A stretch of DNA of 64,000 nucleotides from the NCBI GenBank assembly GCA_022601535.1, contig JAJACK010000001.1, positions 912,893 through 976,892 of the forward strand, written 5' to 3'. The notes under the pieces are model-generated. The model saw only the letters and a list, made by a program, of their open reading frames with translations. It was not told where the DNA came from and searched no databases. A program made the translations under genes and the position numbers. Positions within the stretch are counted from its first letter, which is position 1. Each line of letters begins with the position of its first letter. The stretch comes from Chlamydiales bacterium. Lineage in GTDB: Bacteria > Chlamydiota > Chlamydiia > Chlamydiales > JAAKFR01. Below are positions 1 through 9,733 of this stretch, in pieces.

Positions 1-165
1 ATTTTGATCAATCATGGAAAAAAACCCTTTGTAGTTGAACCGAAGATGCGAATTGCCCAGTTTGTTGTTGCAAAAGTTGAGCAAGCACACTTTGTTAAAG
101 TGGAAGAGGCACTTACTACGACAAGTCGTGGAAGTGGTGGTTTTGGACATACAGGGGTGGACTAG
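1..165 (+). CDS. dut: dUTP diphosphatase, C-terminal end only
   Basis: The window opens inside this gene. The 54 visible residues end in the glycine-rich motif [10 protein letters not shown], which is the fifth conserved dUTPase motif that closes over the substrate; upstream is [10 protein letters not shown], matching the motif IV region. dUTPase hydrolyses dUTP to dUMP and pyrophosphate, keeping uracil out of DNA and feeding dTMP synthesis. The stop codon TAG is at 163-165, four bases before the next gene starts. The order dut then two PtsN-like genes matches Chlamydia trachomatis. The N-terminal part lies outside the window, so intactness cannot be judged. Confidence 0.9.
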   Translation: MLINHGKKPFVVEPKMRIAQFVVAKVEQAHFVKVEEALTTTSRGSGGFGHTGVD

Positions 166-169
166 TTAC

Positions 170-658
170 ATGTTTCCCGAAAAACAAGGAAAGCAGAGTG
201 ATAAACCGTCAAACGTGATTTCAAAATATCTAAGCTCTAAGTTAGTGACTTTCCTTCACTCTGACGATCGGAATGGAGCTTTAGAAGAGCTCATCGACTT
301 ACTCGATCAACAAAAATATCTCGAAGATAAGGCTGCCTTTCACAAAGCAATTTTAGAGAGAGAGAAACTCGTTTCAACAGGGATTGGGATGGGAGTGGCT
401 CTTCCTCATGCAAAACTTCCAGAGTATGAGAAATTTTTTATCGCAATTGGCATACACCAAAAAGGGATTCCTTGGGATGCTTTAGATGGGATGCCTGTAC
501 GCCTTGTTTTTATCATCGGTGGGCCTGATGATAGACAGACAGAATACCTACAACTTCTTTCTCATTTGACACTTGCAATAAAAGACAATGAACGTCGAAA
601 AAAAATGTTGCAATTGAACCATCCAAAAGAGATTATAGCCCTTTTTAAAGGGGTTTAA
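170..658 (+). CDS. ptsN: PTS EIIA-type regulatory protein, first of two
   Basis: A 162-residue single EIIA domain of the fructose/nitrogen type. The motif GMGVALPHAK contains the histidine normally phosphorylated by the PTS phosphorelay. I start it at ATG 170: an in-frame start at 35 would run through the dut reading frame and add residues unlike the family. The gene starts four bases after dut stops and is followed without a gap by a second EIIA gene. Chlamydiae lack sugar-specific PTS permeases in most species, so a regulatory role is likelier than sugar uptake; that is inference from the family. Confidence 0.85.
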   Translation: MFPEKQGKQSDKPSNVISKYLSSKLVTFLHSDDRNGALEELIDLLDQQKYLEDKAAFHKAILEREKLVSTGIGMGVALPHAKLPEYEKFFIAIGIHQKGIPWDALDGMPVRLVFIIGGPDDRQTEYLQLLSHLTLAIKDNERRKKMLQLNHPKEIIALFKGV

Positions 659-1318
659 TTGGATTTAGAACTTAAAGATGTATCAGATCTGCTCAATGTT
701 TCAGAATCAACGATTCACCGTTGGATTTCTGAGGGAAAGATTCCTGCTTATCAAATCGATAAGCAGTACCGCTTCTCCCGTTCGGAAATTGAAGATTGGC
801 TTATCACTCAAAAAGTGGATCTTCCTGACCATGAAGCTGTGAAGAGTCATATGCAGTTTAGTCTTTATCGAGGGCTTTACCGTGGAGATGTTCTCACAGA
901 TGTTCCAGGAGAAACTAAAGAAGAAATTTTTGCAGCAGTGCTACACACCGTTGCAAAGCGGTTTGATTTAGATAGTGAGGTTCTCCAAGAATTTTTTCTC
1001 GATCGGGAGCAAATGATGCCTACTGGCCTCGGTCATGGAGTGGCGGTCCCTCATACGAGAGATTTTTTCTTAAGTACCCATTATGATATGATGGTTGTCG
1101 CCTATCCAAAGCAGCCGATTGATTACGGTTCCCTCGATTCTGAGCCGGTCCATACGCTTTTTTTCCTCTTTGCACAAGAAGATCGGACACATCTCAACCT
1201 TCTTTCCAAAATTGCACACCTCAGTGCCAATGAAAAGACACGCGCTTTCTATCGCACCAGACCTTCCAAACAACGTCTCTTAGATTTCATCAAGCACTGG
1301 GAGAGCGCTCTCTCATAG
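659..1318 (+). CDS. PTS EIIA protein with N-terminal helix-turn-helix
   Basis: A 219-residue protein. Residues 1-50 form an excisionase/MerR-like DNA-binding helix-turn-helix (DVSDLLNVSESTIHRWISEG), and the rest is an EIIA domain with the likely phosphorylated histidine in GHGVAVPHTR. It starts with TTG at 659, immediately after the TAA of the preceding EIIA gene, with AAAGGGG as ribosome-binding site. The pairing of a plain EIIA and an HTH-EIIA gene is the same as in Chlamydia trachomatis (ptsN_1/ptsN_2). The architecture suggests a phosphorylation-controlled transcription regulator; target genes are unknown. Confidence 0.85.
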   Translation: MDLELKDVSDLLNVSESTIHRWISEGKIPAYQIDKQYRFSRSEIEDWLITQKVDLPDHEAVKSHMQFSLYRGLYRGDVLTDVPGETKEEIFAAVLHTVAKRFDLDSEVLQEFFLDREQMMPTGLGHGVAVPHTRDFFLSTHYDMMVVAYPKQPIDYGSLDSEPVHTLFFLFAQEDRTHLNLLSKIAHLSANEKTRAFYRTRPSKQRLLDFIKHWESALS

Positions 1319-1354
1319 AGAGAGTAAATTTATCTATTGTCGGGAGAGTGAGAT

Positions 1355-1483
1355 ATGATTTTTTTTAGATGGAGTTTACTGTTTCTATGCATAGGAATTT
1401 TGGCTGTCGGGTGTGATGGAGGATGGTTAACAAAACAATCGATAGAGGTCAATGCAGATACCGGCGAGATCATAGAGGATTAA
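1355..1483 (+). CDS. very small lipoprotein
   Basis: A 42-codon frame with ATG at 1355 and TAA at 1481-1483. GGGAGAG lies at a suitable ribosome-binding distance. The N-terminus has one arginine, then a hydrophobic stretch ending in the lipobox LAVGC, so Cys19 would be lipidated and about 24 residues remain in the mature peptide. Its size and position in the gap between the EIIA gene and mnmA make it easy to miss. No family is recognised; a real signal sequence with a good ribosome-binding site is the main argument for it being a gene. Confidence 0.6.
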   Translation: MIFFRWSLLFLCIGILAVGCDGGWLTKQSIEVNADTGEIIED

Positions 1484-1536
1484 ACTCTTTTCTACTGTTG
1501 CCTAAATCGAGCCTTCTCGTTTAAAATTTATGGCCT

Positions 1537-2586
1537 ATGAAAAAAACAGTTGTCGTAGGCATGTCTGGAGGGGTTGACTCCTCTGTTGCAGCTCTTCTCT
1601 GTAAAGAGAAGGGGTATCATGTCATTGGACTTTTTATGCGTAATTGGGAGGATGATGAGGGGTGTACGGCGGGCAAAGACTATGAAGATGCTCAGGCCGT
1701 TGCTGCAGCCCTCGATATCCCTTGCTACCCAATTAACTTCACCAAAGAGTATTGGGACGGTGTCTTTGCCCGCTGTTTGAAAGAATATGCAGTGGGTCTT
1801 ACTCCCAACCCAGATGTCCTTTGTAACCGGGAGATTAAATTTAATATTTTCCTTGATAAGGCAATGGAGCTCGGTGCTGACTATTTAGCAACAGGTCATT
1901 ACAGCCGTGTTTTGAAGAAAGGGAAGGGGCTCTGTTTGGGAAGAGGGATCGATCACAATAAAGATCAGAGCTATTTTCTCTACACATTGAAAGAAGAAAC
2001 ATTAAAAAAAGTCCTTTTCCCCATCGGCGATCTAACCAAAGATGAAGTGCGTTCTTTAGCACTCAATGCCAATTTAGTTACAGCAAATAAGCGTGATAGC
2101 ACGGGGATCTGCTTTGTAGGCAAACGGAATTTTAAAGATTTTCTCTCTCAGTTTCTCCCTCCACAAGAAGGGAATCTCGAAACACTCTCTGGCGAGCAGG
2201 TAGGGCGGCATGAGGGGATTGCCTATTATACAATTGGACAAAGGAAAGGCCTTGGGATTGGGGGAGAAGGAAAGCCGTGGTATGTGGTGGGAAAAGATGT
2301 GGAGCGGAATGTCGTTGTTGTTGAGCAAGGAGATGACCACCCCGCCCTTTATCACACGAGTTTAAATGCCACTGAAATGAGCTGGGTTGGCAAGCCTAAA
2401 AAGCTTCCCTTAAAGTGCACTGCAAAAGTGCGCTACCGGAGTGCTGATGTTCCTTGTACAGTGATCTCTCAAAATCTCGATGAAATTCATGTTGAATTTG
2501 AAACGGCTCAGAAGGCAATCACACCACGCCAATCGATTGTTTTTTATGATGGTGAGGTTTGCCTCGGCGGCGCCATGATAAAATGA
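1537..2586 (+). CDS. mnmA: tRNA-specific 2-thiouridylase MnmA
   Basis: Forms the 2-thio group of the wobble uridine (U34) in tRNAs for Lys, Glu and Gln, using ATP and a sulfur relay. At the N-terminus the PP-loop motif GMSGGVDSS binds ATP. The two catalytic cysteines sit in NPDVLCNREIKF and in GICFVG. Length of 349 residues is normal. The 3' end overlaps the convergent lhgO gene by 43 bases, so the last codons of both genes share DNA. The gene matches Chlamydia CT287 (trmU) in position next to clpC. Confidence 0.95.
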   Translation: MKKTVVVGMSGGVDSSVAALLCKEKGYHVIGLFMRNWEDDEGCTAGKDYEDAQAVAAALDIPCYPINFTKEYWDGVFARCLKEYAVGLTPNPDVLCNREIKFNIFLDKAMELGADYLATGHYSRVLKKGKGLCLGRGIDHNKDQSYFLYTLKEETLKKVLFPIGDLTKDEVRSLALNANLVTANKRDSTGICFVGKRNFKDFLSQFLPPQEGNLETLSGEQVGRHEGIAYYTIGQRKGLGIGGEGKPWYVVGKDVERNVVVVEQGDDHPALYHTSLNATEMSWVGKPKKLPLKCTAKVRYRSADVPCTVISQNLDEIHVEFETAQKAITPRQSIVFYDGEVCLGGAMIK

Positions 2587-3728
2587 TCGGTGATGTAGTC
2601 TGCGAAGGGAAAGGCACAGGTGAAGGCGGGTGACACCGCATTCAAAATATGAGTGCTTTTGTTATCTCCTTCTACGACAAAATCTTGGATGAGTTTAGAA
2701 CTCTTTTTATCAAGAAGCTGGGCGCGGATGCCTGGCTTTGTAAATTCTGTAAAACCAGAGGGATCGATCGATTGAACCATTTGCTGCGCAAGAGCAATAA
2801 AATGCGATTTCCGATACTTCTTCATCTCTTCAAAGGCAAGTGAGCGGAAATTGAATGCATTGGTGGAGAAAAGTTTCGCTTCATGAGATAAGATCGAGAT
2901 CATCTCTTTGAGGCTCCACTGTTTGATCCCTTGATAATTTTCACGCCAAAAGGCGGGGATTGCTGTAGGACCGATTTTGATTTCATTTGTCGCTGTCTTT
3001 GTAAAATGGACTCCGAGGAAGGGATTTTTGAGATTAGGAACGGGGTAGATATTGGTTTTGATATCTGTTTTGTTTTTTGTGTATTTGAGATAGAGCCCTT
3101 TGAAAGGAATGATTGTATAACGGTGGCCAAAGCCGTATGTTTTGGCAATTTGATCGGCGTAAAGCCCTGCACAATTGATCACTTGTTTAGCAAGACCTCT
3201 ATGGTGCGACTCAAAAGGGGTTTCAAAAGAGAAACGAACTCCGTCCCTTTCAAGATCGGTACGGAGCATGGCACAGACAAGCTTGGGGTTGACACTTGCA
3301 GTATCAGGGGAGTAGAGCGCTTGTTTATAGGTGCGTACATTTGGCTCGATTTCAAGCGCCCTTTGTTCATCGATCAATTCAACATTAGAGCCGTTTTTCA
3401 ACCCTCGCTTGTAGAGTTCTTGCAAGCTGGCGAGCTCTTCAGAATTTTGGGCGACAACAAGCTTGCCGCACTGGTTGATCGGGATCCCTTTTTTAAGGCA
3501 GTAGAGCTTGAGTTGCCGGTTTCCCTCCACTGTAAAGCGTGCTTTTAGGCTGTCTGCTGTATAGTAAAATCCTGCATGGAGGACACCACTATTGCGGCCT
3601 GAAGCGTGCTCAGCTTCTTGTTTTTCTTTCTCAATGATATGGATCGAAGCGTCTGGATTACGCTGTTTTAAGGCACGAGCAATTGCAAGCCCTATCACCC
3701 CCGCACCAATGATGAGGAAGTCATCCAT
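2544..3728 (-). CDS. lhgO: FAD-dependent L-2-hydroxyglutarate oxidase family protein
   Basis: A 394-residue member of the D-amino-acid-oxidase-like FAD family. The N-terminal GAGVIGLAIA is the dinucleotide-binding loop; RNSGVLHAGFYY and VINCAGLYAD are typical of LhgO. The enzyme would oxidise L-2-hydroxyglutarate to 2-oxoglutarate, passing electrons to quinone or oxygen. Its start codon shares one base with the stop codon of clpC (TGATG arrangement), so it is probably translated by coupling from the clpC message. I do not recall it beside clpC in Chlamydia trachomatis. Substrate is inferred from family resemblance only. Confidence 0.8.
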   Translation of the reverse strand: MDDFLIIGAGVIGLAIARALKQRNPDASIHIIEKEKQEAEHASGRNSGVLHAGFYYTADSLKARFTVEGNRQLKLYCLKKGIPINQCGKLVVAQNSEELASLQELYKRGLKNGSNVELIDEQRALEIEPNVRTYKQALYSPDTASVNPKLVCAMLRTDLERDGVRFSFETPFESHHRGLAKQVINCAGLYADQIAKTYGFGHRYTIIPFKGLYLKYTKNKTDIKTNIYPVPNLKNPFLGVHFTKTATNEIKIGPTAIPAFWRENYQGIKQWSLKEMISILSHEAKLFSTNAFNFRSLAFEEMKKYRKSHFIALAQQMVQSIDPSGFTEFTKPGIRAQLLDKKSSKLIQDFVVEGDNKSTHILNAVSPAFTCAFPFADYITDHFIMAPPRQTSPS

Positions 3729-6199
3729 CAGCTTTGTTGTACTTCAACCCTATTTTGCACTTCTTCAAAATCGAGCTTTCCATCTGTCAGTTTGATAAGA
3801 TATTTCTGCGGCTCAGGTCCGTGTTGGATGAGACGTTCGGCAAGAGGATCTTCGATGTACTGCTCAATCACTCGACGGAGTGGTCTCGCTCCCATCTCAG
3901 GTTCATAACCAAGGTCGACGAGGTAGTGAACTGCTTCTTCGGTTAGATCAACAACAATTTGATGTTGTGCCAGCCGGTTTCTCACTTTATTGATTTCGAG
4001 GTGAACAATGTCGTGTAATGCCTCTTTATCTAAAGGTTTGAAGATGACAGTTCCATCCAATCGGTTGACAAATTCAGGTTTGAAATGCTTTTTCATCGCC
4101 CCCTCAATCTTCTCTTGGATCACCTTGTAATCTGGTGCTCCCGATTTGTGAGCAAAGCCGATGTCTGTTGTCCTTCTGATTAAATCAGCTCCCAAATTCG
4201 ATGTCATGATCACAATCGCATGACGGAAATCTATTTTCCGGCCAAATGAATCGGTGAGCCGCCCCTCTTCTAAGATTTGAAGGAGGAGATCCATCACATC
4301 GGGATGCGCCTTCTCAATTTCATCAAAGAGAACAACGCAGTAGGGGCGTTGTCGGATTTGTTCGGTGAGCTGCCCTCCATCTTCATGTCCAACATAACCT
4401 GGAGGAGACCCTGTCATCCGGCTGACAGCGAATTTTTCCATGTATTCTGACATGTCAACCTGGATTAGTGCATCTTCTCCACCAAAGAGTTGTGTTGCTA
4501 AAAGCTTAGCCAGTAATGTTTTTCCCACGCCTGTTGGTCCTAAAAAGAGGAAGGAGCCAGTCGGTCTGTTGGGATCTTTGATCCCTGTGCGCGCTCTGCG
4601 AATTGCTTTGCAAATCACTGTCACAGCATCTTTTTGGCCAATGATTTCTGAAGAAAGATGGCTCTCCATTTTCAACAGTTTCTTTGTCTCTTCTTCTGTC
4701 AATTGAGTCACAGGAATTCCCGTTGATGAGGCAACAACGGCCGCAACCGCCTCATCGTCGACTGGAACTTGGTGCTCCTCTTTGTGGTTTTCCCATTCAT
4801 TGCGAACTGATTGAAGATTTTCTCGCATCTTCTTCTCTTCATCACGCAATCTCGCTGCTTTTTCATACTCCTGTGTGCTGATCGACTTCTCTTTTGCCCG
4901 CCGAATCTCTTCAATTTGGGTTTCAAGCTTTGATAGATCAGATGGTTGGTTCATCATTGAGACACGCATCCGAGCTCCCGCCTCATCGAGCAAATCGATC
5001 GCTTTATCGGGCAAAAAACGTCCATGGACATATCTTTCTGAAAGAACAGCAGCAGCTTCAACAGCAGAGTCTGTGATCGTCACATTGTGGTGCTCCTCAT
5101 ATTTCTTCTTAAGTCCACTTAAAATCTGGATCGTATCCTCAACACTAGGAGGTTGAACAACGACCTTTTGGAATCGACGCTCTAAAGCAGCATCTTTTTC
5201 GATATGTTTCCGGTATTCATCGATTGTTGTGGCGCCAATACATTGAATCTCTCCTCGAGAAAGTGCCGGTTTAAGGATGTTAGAAGCATCGATCGCCCCT
5301 TCAGCAGCTCCTGCACCAACAATTGTATGTAACTCATCGATAAAGAGAAGCACATTTCCGTGCTTTTTGATCTCTTCCATTGCCGCTTTGATCCGCTCTT
5401 CAAATTGGCCTCGGTATTTCGTTCCAGCAATCATCAAAGCAAGATCGAGGGTGATCAATTTTTTGTTGCGGAGATTGTCGGGAACTTCCCCTTTGACAAT
5501 CATCTGTGCAAGTCCTTCGACGATCGCTGTTTTTCCAACTCCTGCTTCACCGATCAAAACCGGATTGTTTTTTCGACGGCGGCAAAGAATTAAGATGAGT
5601 CGTTCAACTTCTTTTTCCCTTCCAATAACGGGATCGAGTTTTCCCTCTCGTGACATCTCCGTTAAATCGTAACCGTAAGCGCGTAGTGCAGGGAGTTTAT
5701 CCGATCCCGCTTTTTCATTTTTAGCACCACCATTTGCTCCCGATGCAGGGAGTTGAAGATTGAATGTTTCAAGTTCTTTCAATACCTCTTTACGGATTTC
5801 ACTTAGATCGACATTGAGATTTTCTAAAACCTGTGCCGCAACTCCGTCTGTCTGCTTGAGAAGGCCTAAAAGAAGATGTTCTGTTCCGACGTAGTTGTGC
5901 CCGAGGTTGGCCGCTTCTTCGTTTGAAAATTCAAAAACTTTTTTTACACGCCCTGTAAGCGCTGGGTCGCCATAAACCTGAATTTCAGGTCCATAACCGA
6001 CGAGTCGTTCCACCTCTTGCTTCACTGTTTCAAAGTCGAGGCCAAGGTTTCGAAGGACATTGACAGCCACCCCTTGGCCGAGTTTGAGGAGGCCGAGCAG
6101 AAGATGCTCTGTCCCTAAATAATTATGGTTGAGTCGCTGCGCCTCTTTCTTGGCCAGCTTAATCACTTGCTTTGCTCGGTTGGTAAACTTATCAAACAT
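3728..6199 (-). CDS. clpC: ATP-dependent Clp protease ATP-binding subunit ClpC
   Basis: An 823-residue Hsp100 unfoldase that feeds substrates to ClpP. In order: two Clp N-terminal repeats (about 1-140), first AAA+ module with Walker [14 protein letters not shown], a UVR-like coiled middle region (around 420-460), second AAA+ module with [12 protein letters not shown], and the ClpB D2-small C-terminus. The middle domain and UVR motif distinguish ClpC from ClpA. It begins the minus-strand operon with lhgO behind it; the 122 bases to lplA must hold the divergent promoters. Position matches Chlamydia CT286. Confidence 0.97.
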   Translation of the reverse strand: MFDKFTNRAKQVIKLAKKEAQRLNHNYLGTEHLLLGLLKLGQGVAVNVLRNLGLDFETVKQEVERLVGYGPEIQVYGDPALTGRVKKVFEFSNEEAANLGHNYVGTEHLLLGLLKQTDGVAAQVLENLNVDLSEIRKEVLKELETFNLQLPASGANGGAKNEKAGSDKLPALRAYGYDLTEMSREGKLDPVIGREKEVERLILILCRRRKNNPVLIGEAGVGKTAIVEGLAQMIVKGEVPDNLRNKKLITLDLALMIAGTKYRGQFEERIKAAMEEIKKHGNVLLFIDELHTIVGAGAAEGAIDASNILKPALSRGEIQCIGATTIDEYRKHIEKDAALERRFQKVVVQPPSVEDTIQILSGLKKKYEEHHNVTITDSAVEAAAVLSERYVHGRFLPDKAIDLLDEAGARMRVSMMNQPSDLSKLETQIEEIRRAKEKSISTQEYEKAARLRDEEKKMRENLQSVRNEWENHKEEHQVPVDDEAVAAVVASSTGIPVTQLTEEETKKLLKMESHLSSEIIGQKDAVTVICKAIRRARTGIKDPNRPTGSFLFLGPTGVGKTLLAKLLATQLFGGEDALIQVDMSEYMEKFAVSRMTGSPPGYVGHEDGGQLTEQIRQRPYCVVLFDEIEKAHPDVMDLLLQILEEGRLTDSFGRKIDFRHAIVIMTSNLGADLIRRTTDIGFAHKSGAPDYKVIQEKIEGAMKKHFKPEFVNRLDGTVIFKPLDKEALHDIVHLEINKVRNRLAQHQIVVDLTEEAVHYLVDLGYEPEMGARPLRRVIEQYIEDPLAERLIQHGPEPQKYLIKLTDGKLDFEEVQNRVEVQQS

Positions 6200-6321
6200 G
6201 TTTCATCACTCTCGGTTGTCGCTTTAAAATTCGATTTTATCTGGAATCATCACACCTTGCAAGTAATTATTGTGATTGTTTTTTTATTAAAAAAACATTA
6301 AGCTTCTTCCAGGTTAAAATT

Positions 6322-7002
6322 ATGAAATGGACTATTTTAGATACAGGAATGCACCTTGCAGCAGAGAATATGGCATTAGATAGTGCTCTGCTTGAGGATC
6401 TTGCTATTGATAAAATGCCGATTGTTCACTTTTATGAATGGGAACAAAATGCGGTCACATATGGCCATTTTGTTGATCCTAAAAAATTTTTGAAAAAGAG
6501 AGATGCACTCGACCTTGCAAAAAGACCGACGGGAGGGGGAATGTTGTTTCATCTAGCCGATTTTGCCTTCTCAGTGATTGTTCCCGCCGATCATCCGAGT
6601 TATTCAAATGATCCTTTGGAGAGTTACGCTTTTATCAATAAGAAGGTGTCGAGAGCAGCGTCTCATCTCGGCGCTCCTGCCTTGCTCAAAGAGACACCAA
6701 AAGAGGGTGTTGAAGGGTTTTGTATGGCAAAACCGACAAAATACGATGTGATGGTAGGAGGGCAGAAGATGGGAGGAGCGGCACAGAGACGAACCCGCAA
6801 TGGCTATCTCCATCAAGGGACGATTAGCCTAGGTCTTTTGTCAAAGGAATTTTTAGAAACCTTTTTAAAAGAAGAGGTTGTCGAAGCGATGCACAACACC
6901 ACTTTTGCTCCTCTTGGATCAAAATGGACCCAAAAAGAGCTAGAAGAGGCGCGAGCTTTGGTCAAGCACCGGTTGCAGGAGGAATTTTTATGCGAAAATT
7001 AA
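6322..7002 (+). CDS. lplA: lipoate-protein ligase A family protein
   Basis: A 226-residue enzyme of the biotin/lipoate ligase fold. RPTGGGMLFH matches the lipoyl-adenylate binding loop, and KYDVMVGGQKMGG carries the catalytic lysine region. It attaches salvaged lipoate to lipoyl domains of 2-oxoacid dehydrogenases and the H protein. It is shorter than E. coli LplA and lacks the large accessory C-terminal domain, as is common in this group. The gene ends 13 bases inside the first phospholipase D gene. A lipoyl-accepting GcsH is encoded downstream in the same run of genes, which suggests a shared pathway. Confidence 0.88.
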   Translation: MKWTILDTGMHLAAENMALDSALLEDLAIDKMPIVHFYEWEQNAVTYGHFVDPKKFLKKRDALDLAKRPTGGGMLFHLADFAFSVIVPADHPSYSNDPLESYAFINKKVSRAASHLGAPALLKETPKEGVEGFCMAKPTKYDVMVGGQKMGGAAQRRTRNGYLHQGTISLGLLSKEFLETFLKEEVVEAMHNTTFAPLGSKWTQKELEEARALVKHRLQEEFLCEN

Positions 7003-8357
7003 TTTTAGTCCTATGTCTTTTATTTGGTGTTCTCAAAGGTGAGGACGTAAAGATTATCGCGTGCGACAACAGCTTAGAGATGGTTGATTGGGGGCTTGAA
7101 TTTATCCAACACGCCGAGCAGTCGATCGATTTTGCCGCTTGTTTTTTTGGTGGAGAGGTGTTGCAGACCTATTTAAAGAGTATCGAAGAGCAGATGCGAA
7201 AACATCCCAAGCTCAAAGTGAATATTTTGATGATGCCAACCTTTCTAGAGCCGAGGGATAAAGAGTTTCTCTTTAGGCTTGAACGTGAATTTACAAGACA
7301 GTTGCACGTCACTCAAACCTCGAGTGTAATCCATGTGGGGAAAGAGCTTTTTGCAATCGACAATCATGTAAAGATGTTAGTTGTTGATGAAACGTATTTT
7401 ACAATGGGTGGAACAAATCTTGATGATGCTCTATGTGCGGAAGGAACTTTCCCAAAAGAGCGGAGAAAAAAAGAGGTCCTCATTGGAGATAAGCTCCCCT
7501 CTGGAGCACGTGATCAAGATGTTGTTGGAAGAAGTGCATTGATTGCAAAAGAGATGAGACAAAAATTCCACAAATTGACAACAGTTTGGGATGAGTATAA
7601 TAAATACAAACGCTTTGCATCGACAAACCCCGATGATTTTGAGGGAAAAACAAGATACGAGGAGATCGATAAAGGGAGACGCCCTTTTGTCGAGAAGTTT
7701 GAATGTGCAGATGAACCGATTACGATCGATTCGAGTCAAATCAAAATGATTTTGAGCGGTTCTATGCACAACCCCAATTGGATTACTCAAGAGTATTGCC
7801 ATTTGATTGAAAACGCAAAAAAAGAGATTGTGATTGGTAATCTCCACTTTGCCCCTGCAGAACCGATGATGGACAAACTGATCAACGCCTCAAAAAGGGG
7901 AGTGAAGACAACGGTGATCACCAATGGAATTCACGATAGAGCTCCTTCGTGCAACGCGTATATGTCTTGGCCTAATCGGATGAATTACCTTCCACTTCTC
8001 TACGGAAAAAAATTCTCTTTTTGGGAAAAGAGCAGATGTAAAAATACTCCCAAATGCGACGCCCATTTCTATGAATACTACGTCAAAGATATCTTGTATC
8101 ATAAAAAAGTGATGGTGGTCGATCGGCGGTATTTTGTCATTGGAAGCTACAACCTTGGATTGAGAAGTGATCAAGCCGATTACGAATATGTCTTTGTGAT
8201 CGACTCTCCACAAGTTGCAGAAGAGGCTTTGAAGGTTTTAGATAAAGACATCAAATTTAGCCTTCCTGTTTCAGAAAAGAAAATACAAGAATGGTACTTC
8301 AAGCCGATGATTTCGTATCAAGCAGAAGTACAAAAACAATTTAACGTGTTTATGTAA
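6990..8357 (+). CDS. secreted phospholipase D-like protein, paralogue 1 of 4
   Basis: A 455-residue phospholipase D superfamily protein with a Sec signal peptide (residues about 1-18, ending LKGED). Two complete HKD motifs are present: His127-Lys129-Asp134 (NHVKMLVVD, followed by GGTN) and His371 (YHKKVMVVD, followed by GSYN). Both halves together make one active site, so it should be catalytic on a phosphodiester. I start at ATG 6990, preceded by CAGGAGG; a longer in-frame start at 6924 lies inside lplA and would bury the signal peptide. Chlamydia has a single PLD gene (CT284) at this position. Substrate unknown; host or bacterial phospholipid is plausible. Confidence 0.9.
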   Translation: MRKLILVLCLLFGVLKGEDVKIIACDNSLEMVDWGLEFIQHAEQSIDFAACFFGGEVLQTYLKSIEEQMRKHPKLKVNILMMPTFLEPRDKEFLFRLEREFTRQLHVTQTSSVIHVGKELFAIDNHVKMLVVDETYFTMGGTNLDDALCAEGTFPKERRKKEVLIGDKLPSGARDQDVVGRSALIAKEMRQKFHKLTTVWDEYNKYKRFASTNPDDFEGKTRYEEIDKGRRPFVEKFECADEPITIDSSQIKMILSGSMHNPNWITQEYCHLIENAKKEIVIGNLHFAPAEPMMDKLINASKRGVKTTVITNGIHDRAPSCNAYMSWPNRMNYLPLLYGKKFSFWEKSRCKNTPKCDAHFYEYYVKDILYHKKVMVVDRRYFVIGSYNLGLRSDQADYEYVFVIDSPQVAEEALKVLDKDIKFSLPVSEKKIQEWYFKPMISYQAEVQKQFNVFM

Positions 8358-8359
8358 TC

Positions 8360-9727
8360 ATGAAATTTTTTTTTCTTATCCTTTTTTTCTCCTTTGGTCT
8401 TCTTAGAGCTGAAGAAGTGAAGATCATTGCTTGTGATAACGGTGTTGAGATGGTTGAGTACGGGCTTGAGATGATCAAGCAGGCTGAACGATCAATTGAA
8501 TTTGCCCCTTGCTTTTTCGGTGGTGAACTTCTCCATCAATACCTAGATGCCATTGAAAAACAGATGCAAAAACACCGCTCTTTAACGGTCTATTTATTGA
8601 CGGGGACTGCCTATTTAGAGAAAAAAGATATCCAGCATCTCACCGCTCTTGAAAAGAAATACCAAAGACAATTGAAAGTGGTTAAAACAACAAGTATTGT
8701 TGATTTTTCATCAGAACTCTCTGCCATTGATAACCATATCAAAATGCTTGTCGTTGATGAATACTATTTCGCAATGGGAGGAACAAACTACGACTGGGTT
8801 CTTTGTTCAGAAGGAACAGAGCCTGTCGTTCGTGAAAAAAAATCGATCTACATAGGAGAGCAGCTCCCATCTGGTGCGCGCGATCAAGATGTTGTTGGAA
8901 GATCACCCCTTATTGCCAAGGAATTGAGGCAAAAATTTCATAGATTATTTGCCCTTTGGGTGAGTTTTGATAAAACCAAACGTTTCAACTCGAAAAACCC
9001 CGAAGACTTTGAAGAGTTGTCTGCTTATGTAGAGATCGATTGTAGTGAGACTCCTTTTATCAAACGATTTGAAGAAGCTCCTACAGCAACAACTCTCGAC
9101 ACCTCTAAGATGAAGCTTGTCATAGGAGGAGCGTGGGAACAGACCAATTCAATTACCAAAGAGTATTGCCGCTTAATCGATGAAGCAAAAGAAGAAATTT
9201 TGATTGGTAACCTCTACTTTTGCCCCGCCAGCTCTCTGTATACTGCATTGATGAATGCAGCAAACCGAGGGGTAAAAATCACCGTGATCACCAACGGAGT
9301 CAACCAAGTTTCACCACCGTACAACAGCTTATTTTGTTGGGCAAATCGGATTAACTACCTTCCAATCCTAATGGGGCGTGGCTATTTCATCTGGGAAAAG
9401 ACAAAATGTAAAAATGATCCAATGAATGCCGTTCAATTTTACGAATACTATGTTGAAGACACGCTCTACCATAAAAAAATCATGATCGTCGATAAACAAA
9501 CATTTGTTATCGGAAGCTACAACCTTGGGAAACGAAGTGACCTCTCCGATTACGAGATGGTGAGCGTCATCGATTCTGTTGAAGTGGCAAAACACGCCTT
9601 AAAAATTTACCAAAAAGATCTCGATCACAGCAAAAAACTGACAATTGATGAAATCAGAGATTGGTATTTCGATCCCCTGATCTCTTACAAAGCAAAAGTT
9701 CAAAATACACTCCACCCATTTATCTGA
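8360..9727 (+). CDS. secreted phospholipase D-like protein, paralogue 2 of 4
   Basis: A 455-residue paralogue of the preceding gene, starting two bases after it. Signal peptide at residues 1-18 (ends LLRAEE). Both HKD motifs are intact: His126 in NHIKMLVVD with GGTN after it, and His371 in YHKKIMIVD with GSYN. The conserved block LPSGARDQDVVGRS is shared with paralogue 1 and lost in paralogue 3. Similar length and colinear motifs show recent tandem duplication. Expected to be exported across the inner membrane and to act on a phosphodiester; the substrate is not visible from the sequence. Confidence 0.9.
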   Translation: MKFFFLILFFSFGLLRAEEVKIIACDNGVEMVEYGLEMIKQAERSIEFAPCFFGGELLHQYLDAIEKQMQKHRSLTVYLLTGTAYLEKKDIQHLTALEKKYQRQLKVVKTTSIVDFSSELSAIDNHIKMLVVDEYYFAMGGTNYDWVLCSEGTEPVVREKKSIYIGEQLPSGARDQDVVGRSPLIAKELRQKFHRLFALWVSFDKTKRFNSKNPEDFEELSAYVEIDCSETPFIKRFEEAPTATTLDTSKMKLVIGGAWEQTNSITKEYCRLIDEAKEEILIGNLYFCPASSLYTALMNAANRGVKITVITNGVNQVSPPYNSLFCWANRINYLPILMGRGYFIWEKTKCKNDPMNAVQFYEYYVEDTLYHKKIMIVDKQTFVIGSYNLGKRSDLSDYEMVSVIDSVEVAKHALKIYQKDLDHSKKLTIDEIRDWYFDPLISYKAKVQNTLHPFI

Positions 9728-9733
9728 TCCCTT

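Noticed and set aside
35-169. Upstream extension of the first EIIA gene
   Set aside because: It runs across the end of dut in another frame and encodes residues unlike the EIIA family; ATG 170 gives the normal length.
2931-3548. Long open frame opposite lhgO (205 codons)
   Set aside because: No ribosome-binding site or recognisable protein; the lhgO frame on the other strand has clear FAD motifs. It is a shadow of codon bias.
6924-6989. Upstream extension of the first PLD gene
   Set aside because: It lies inside lplA and would bury the signal peptide; CAGGAGG before ATG 6990 fits.
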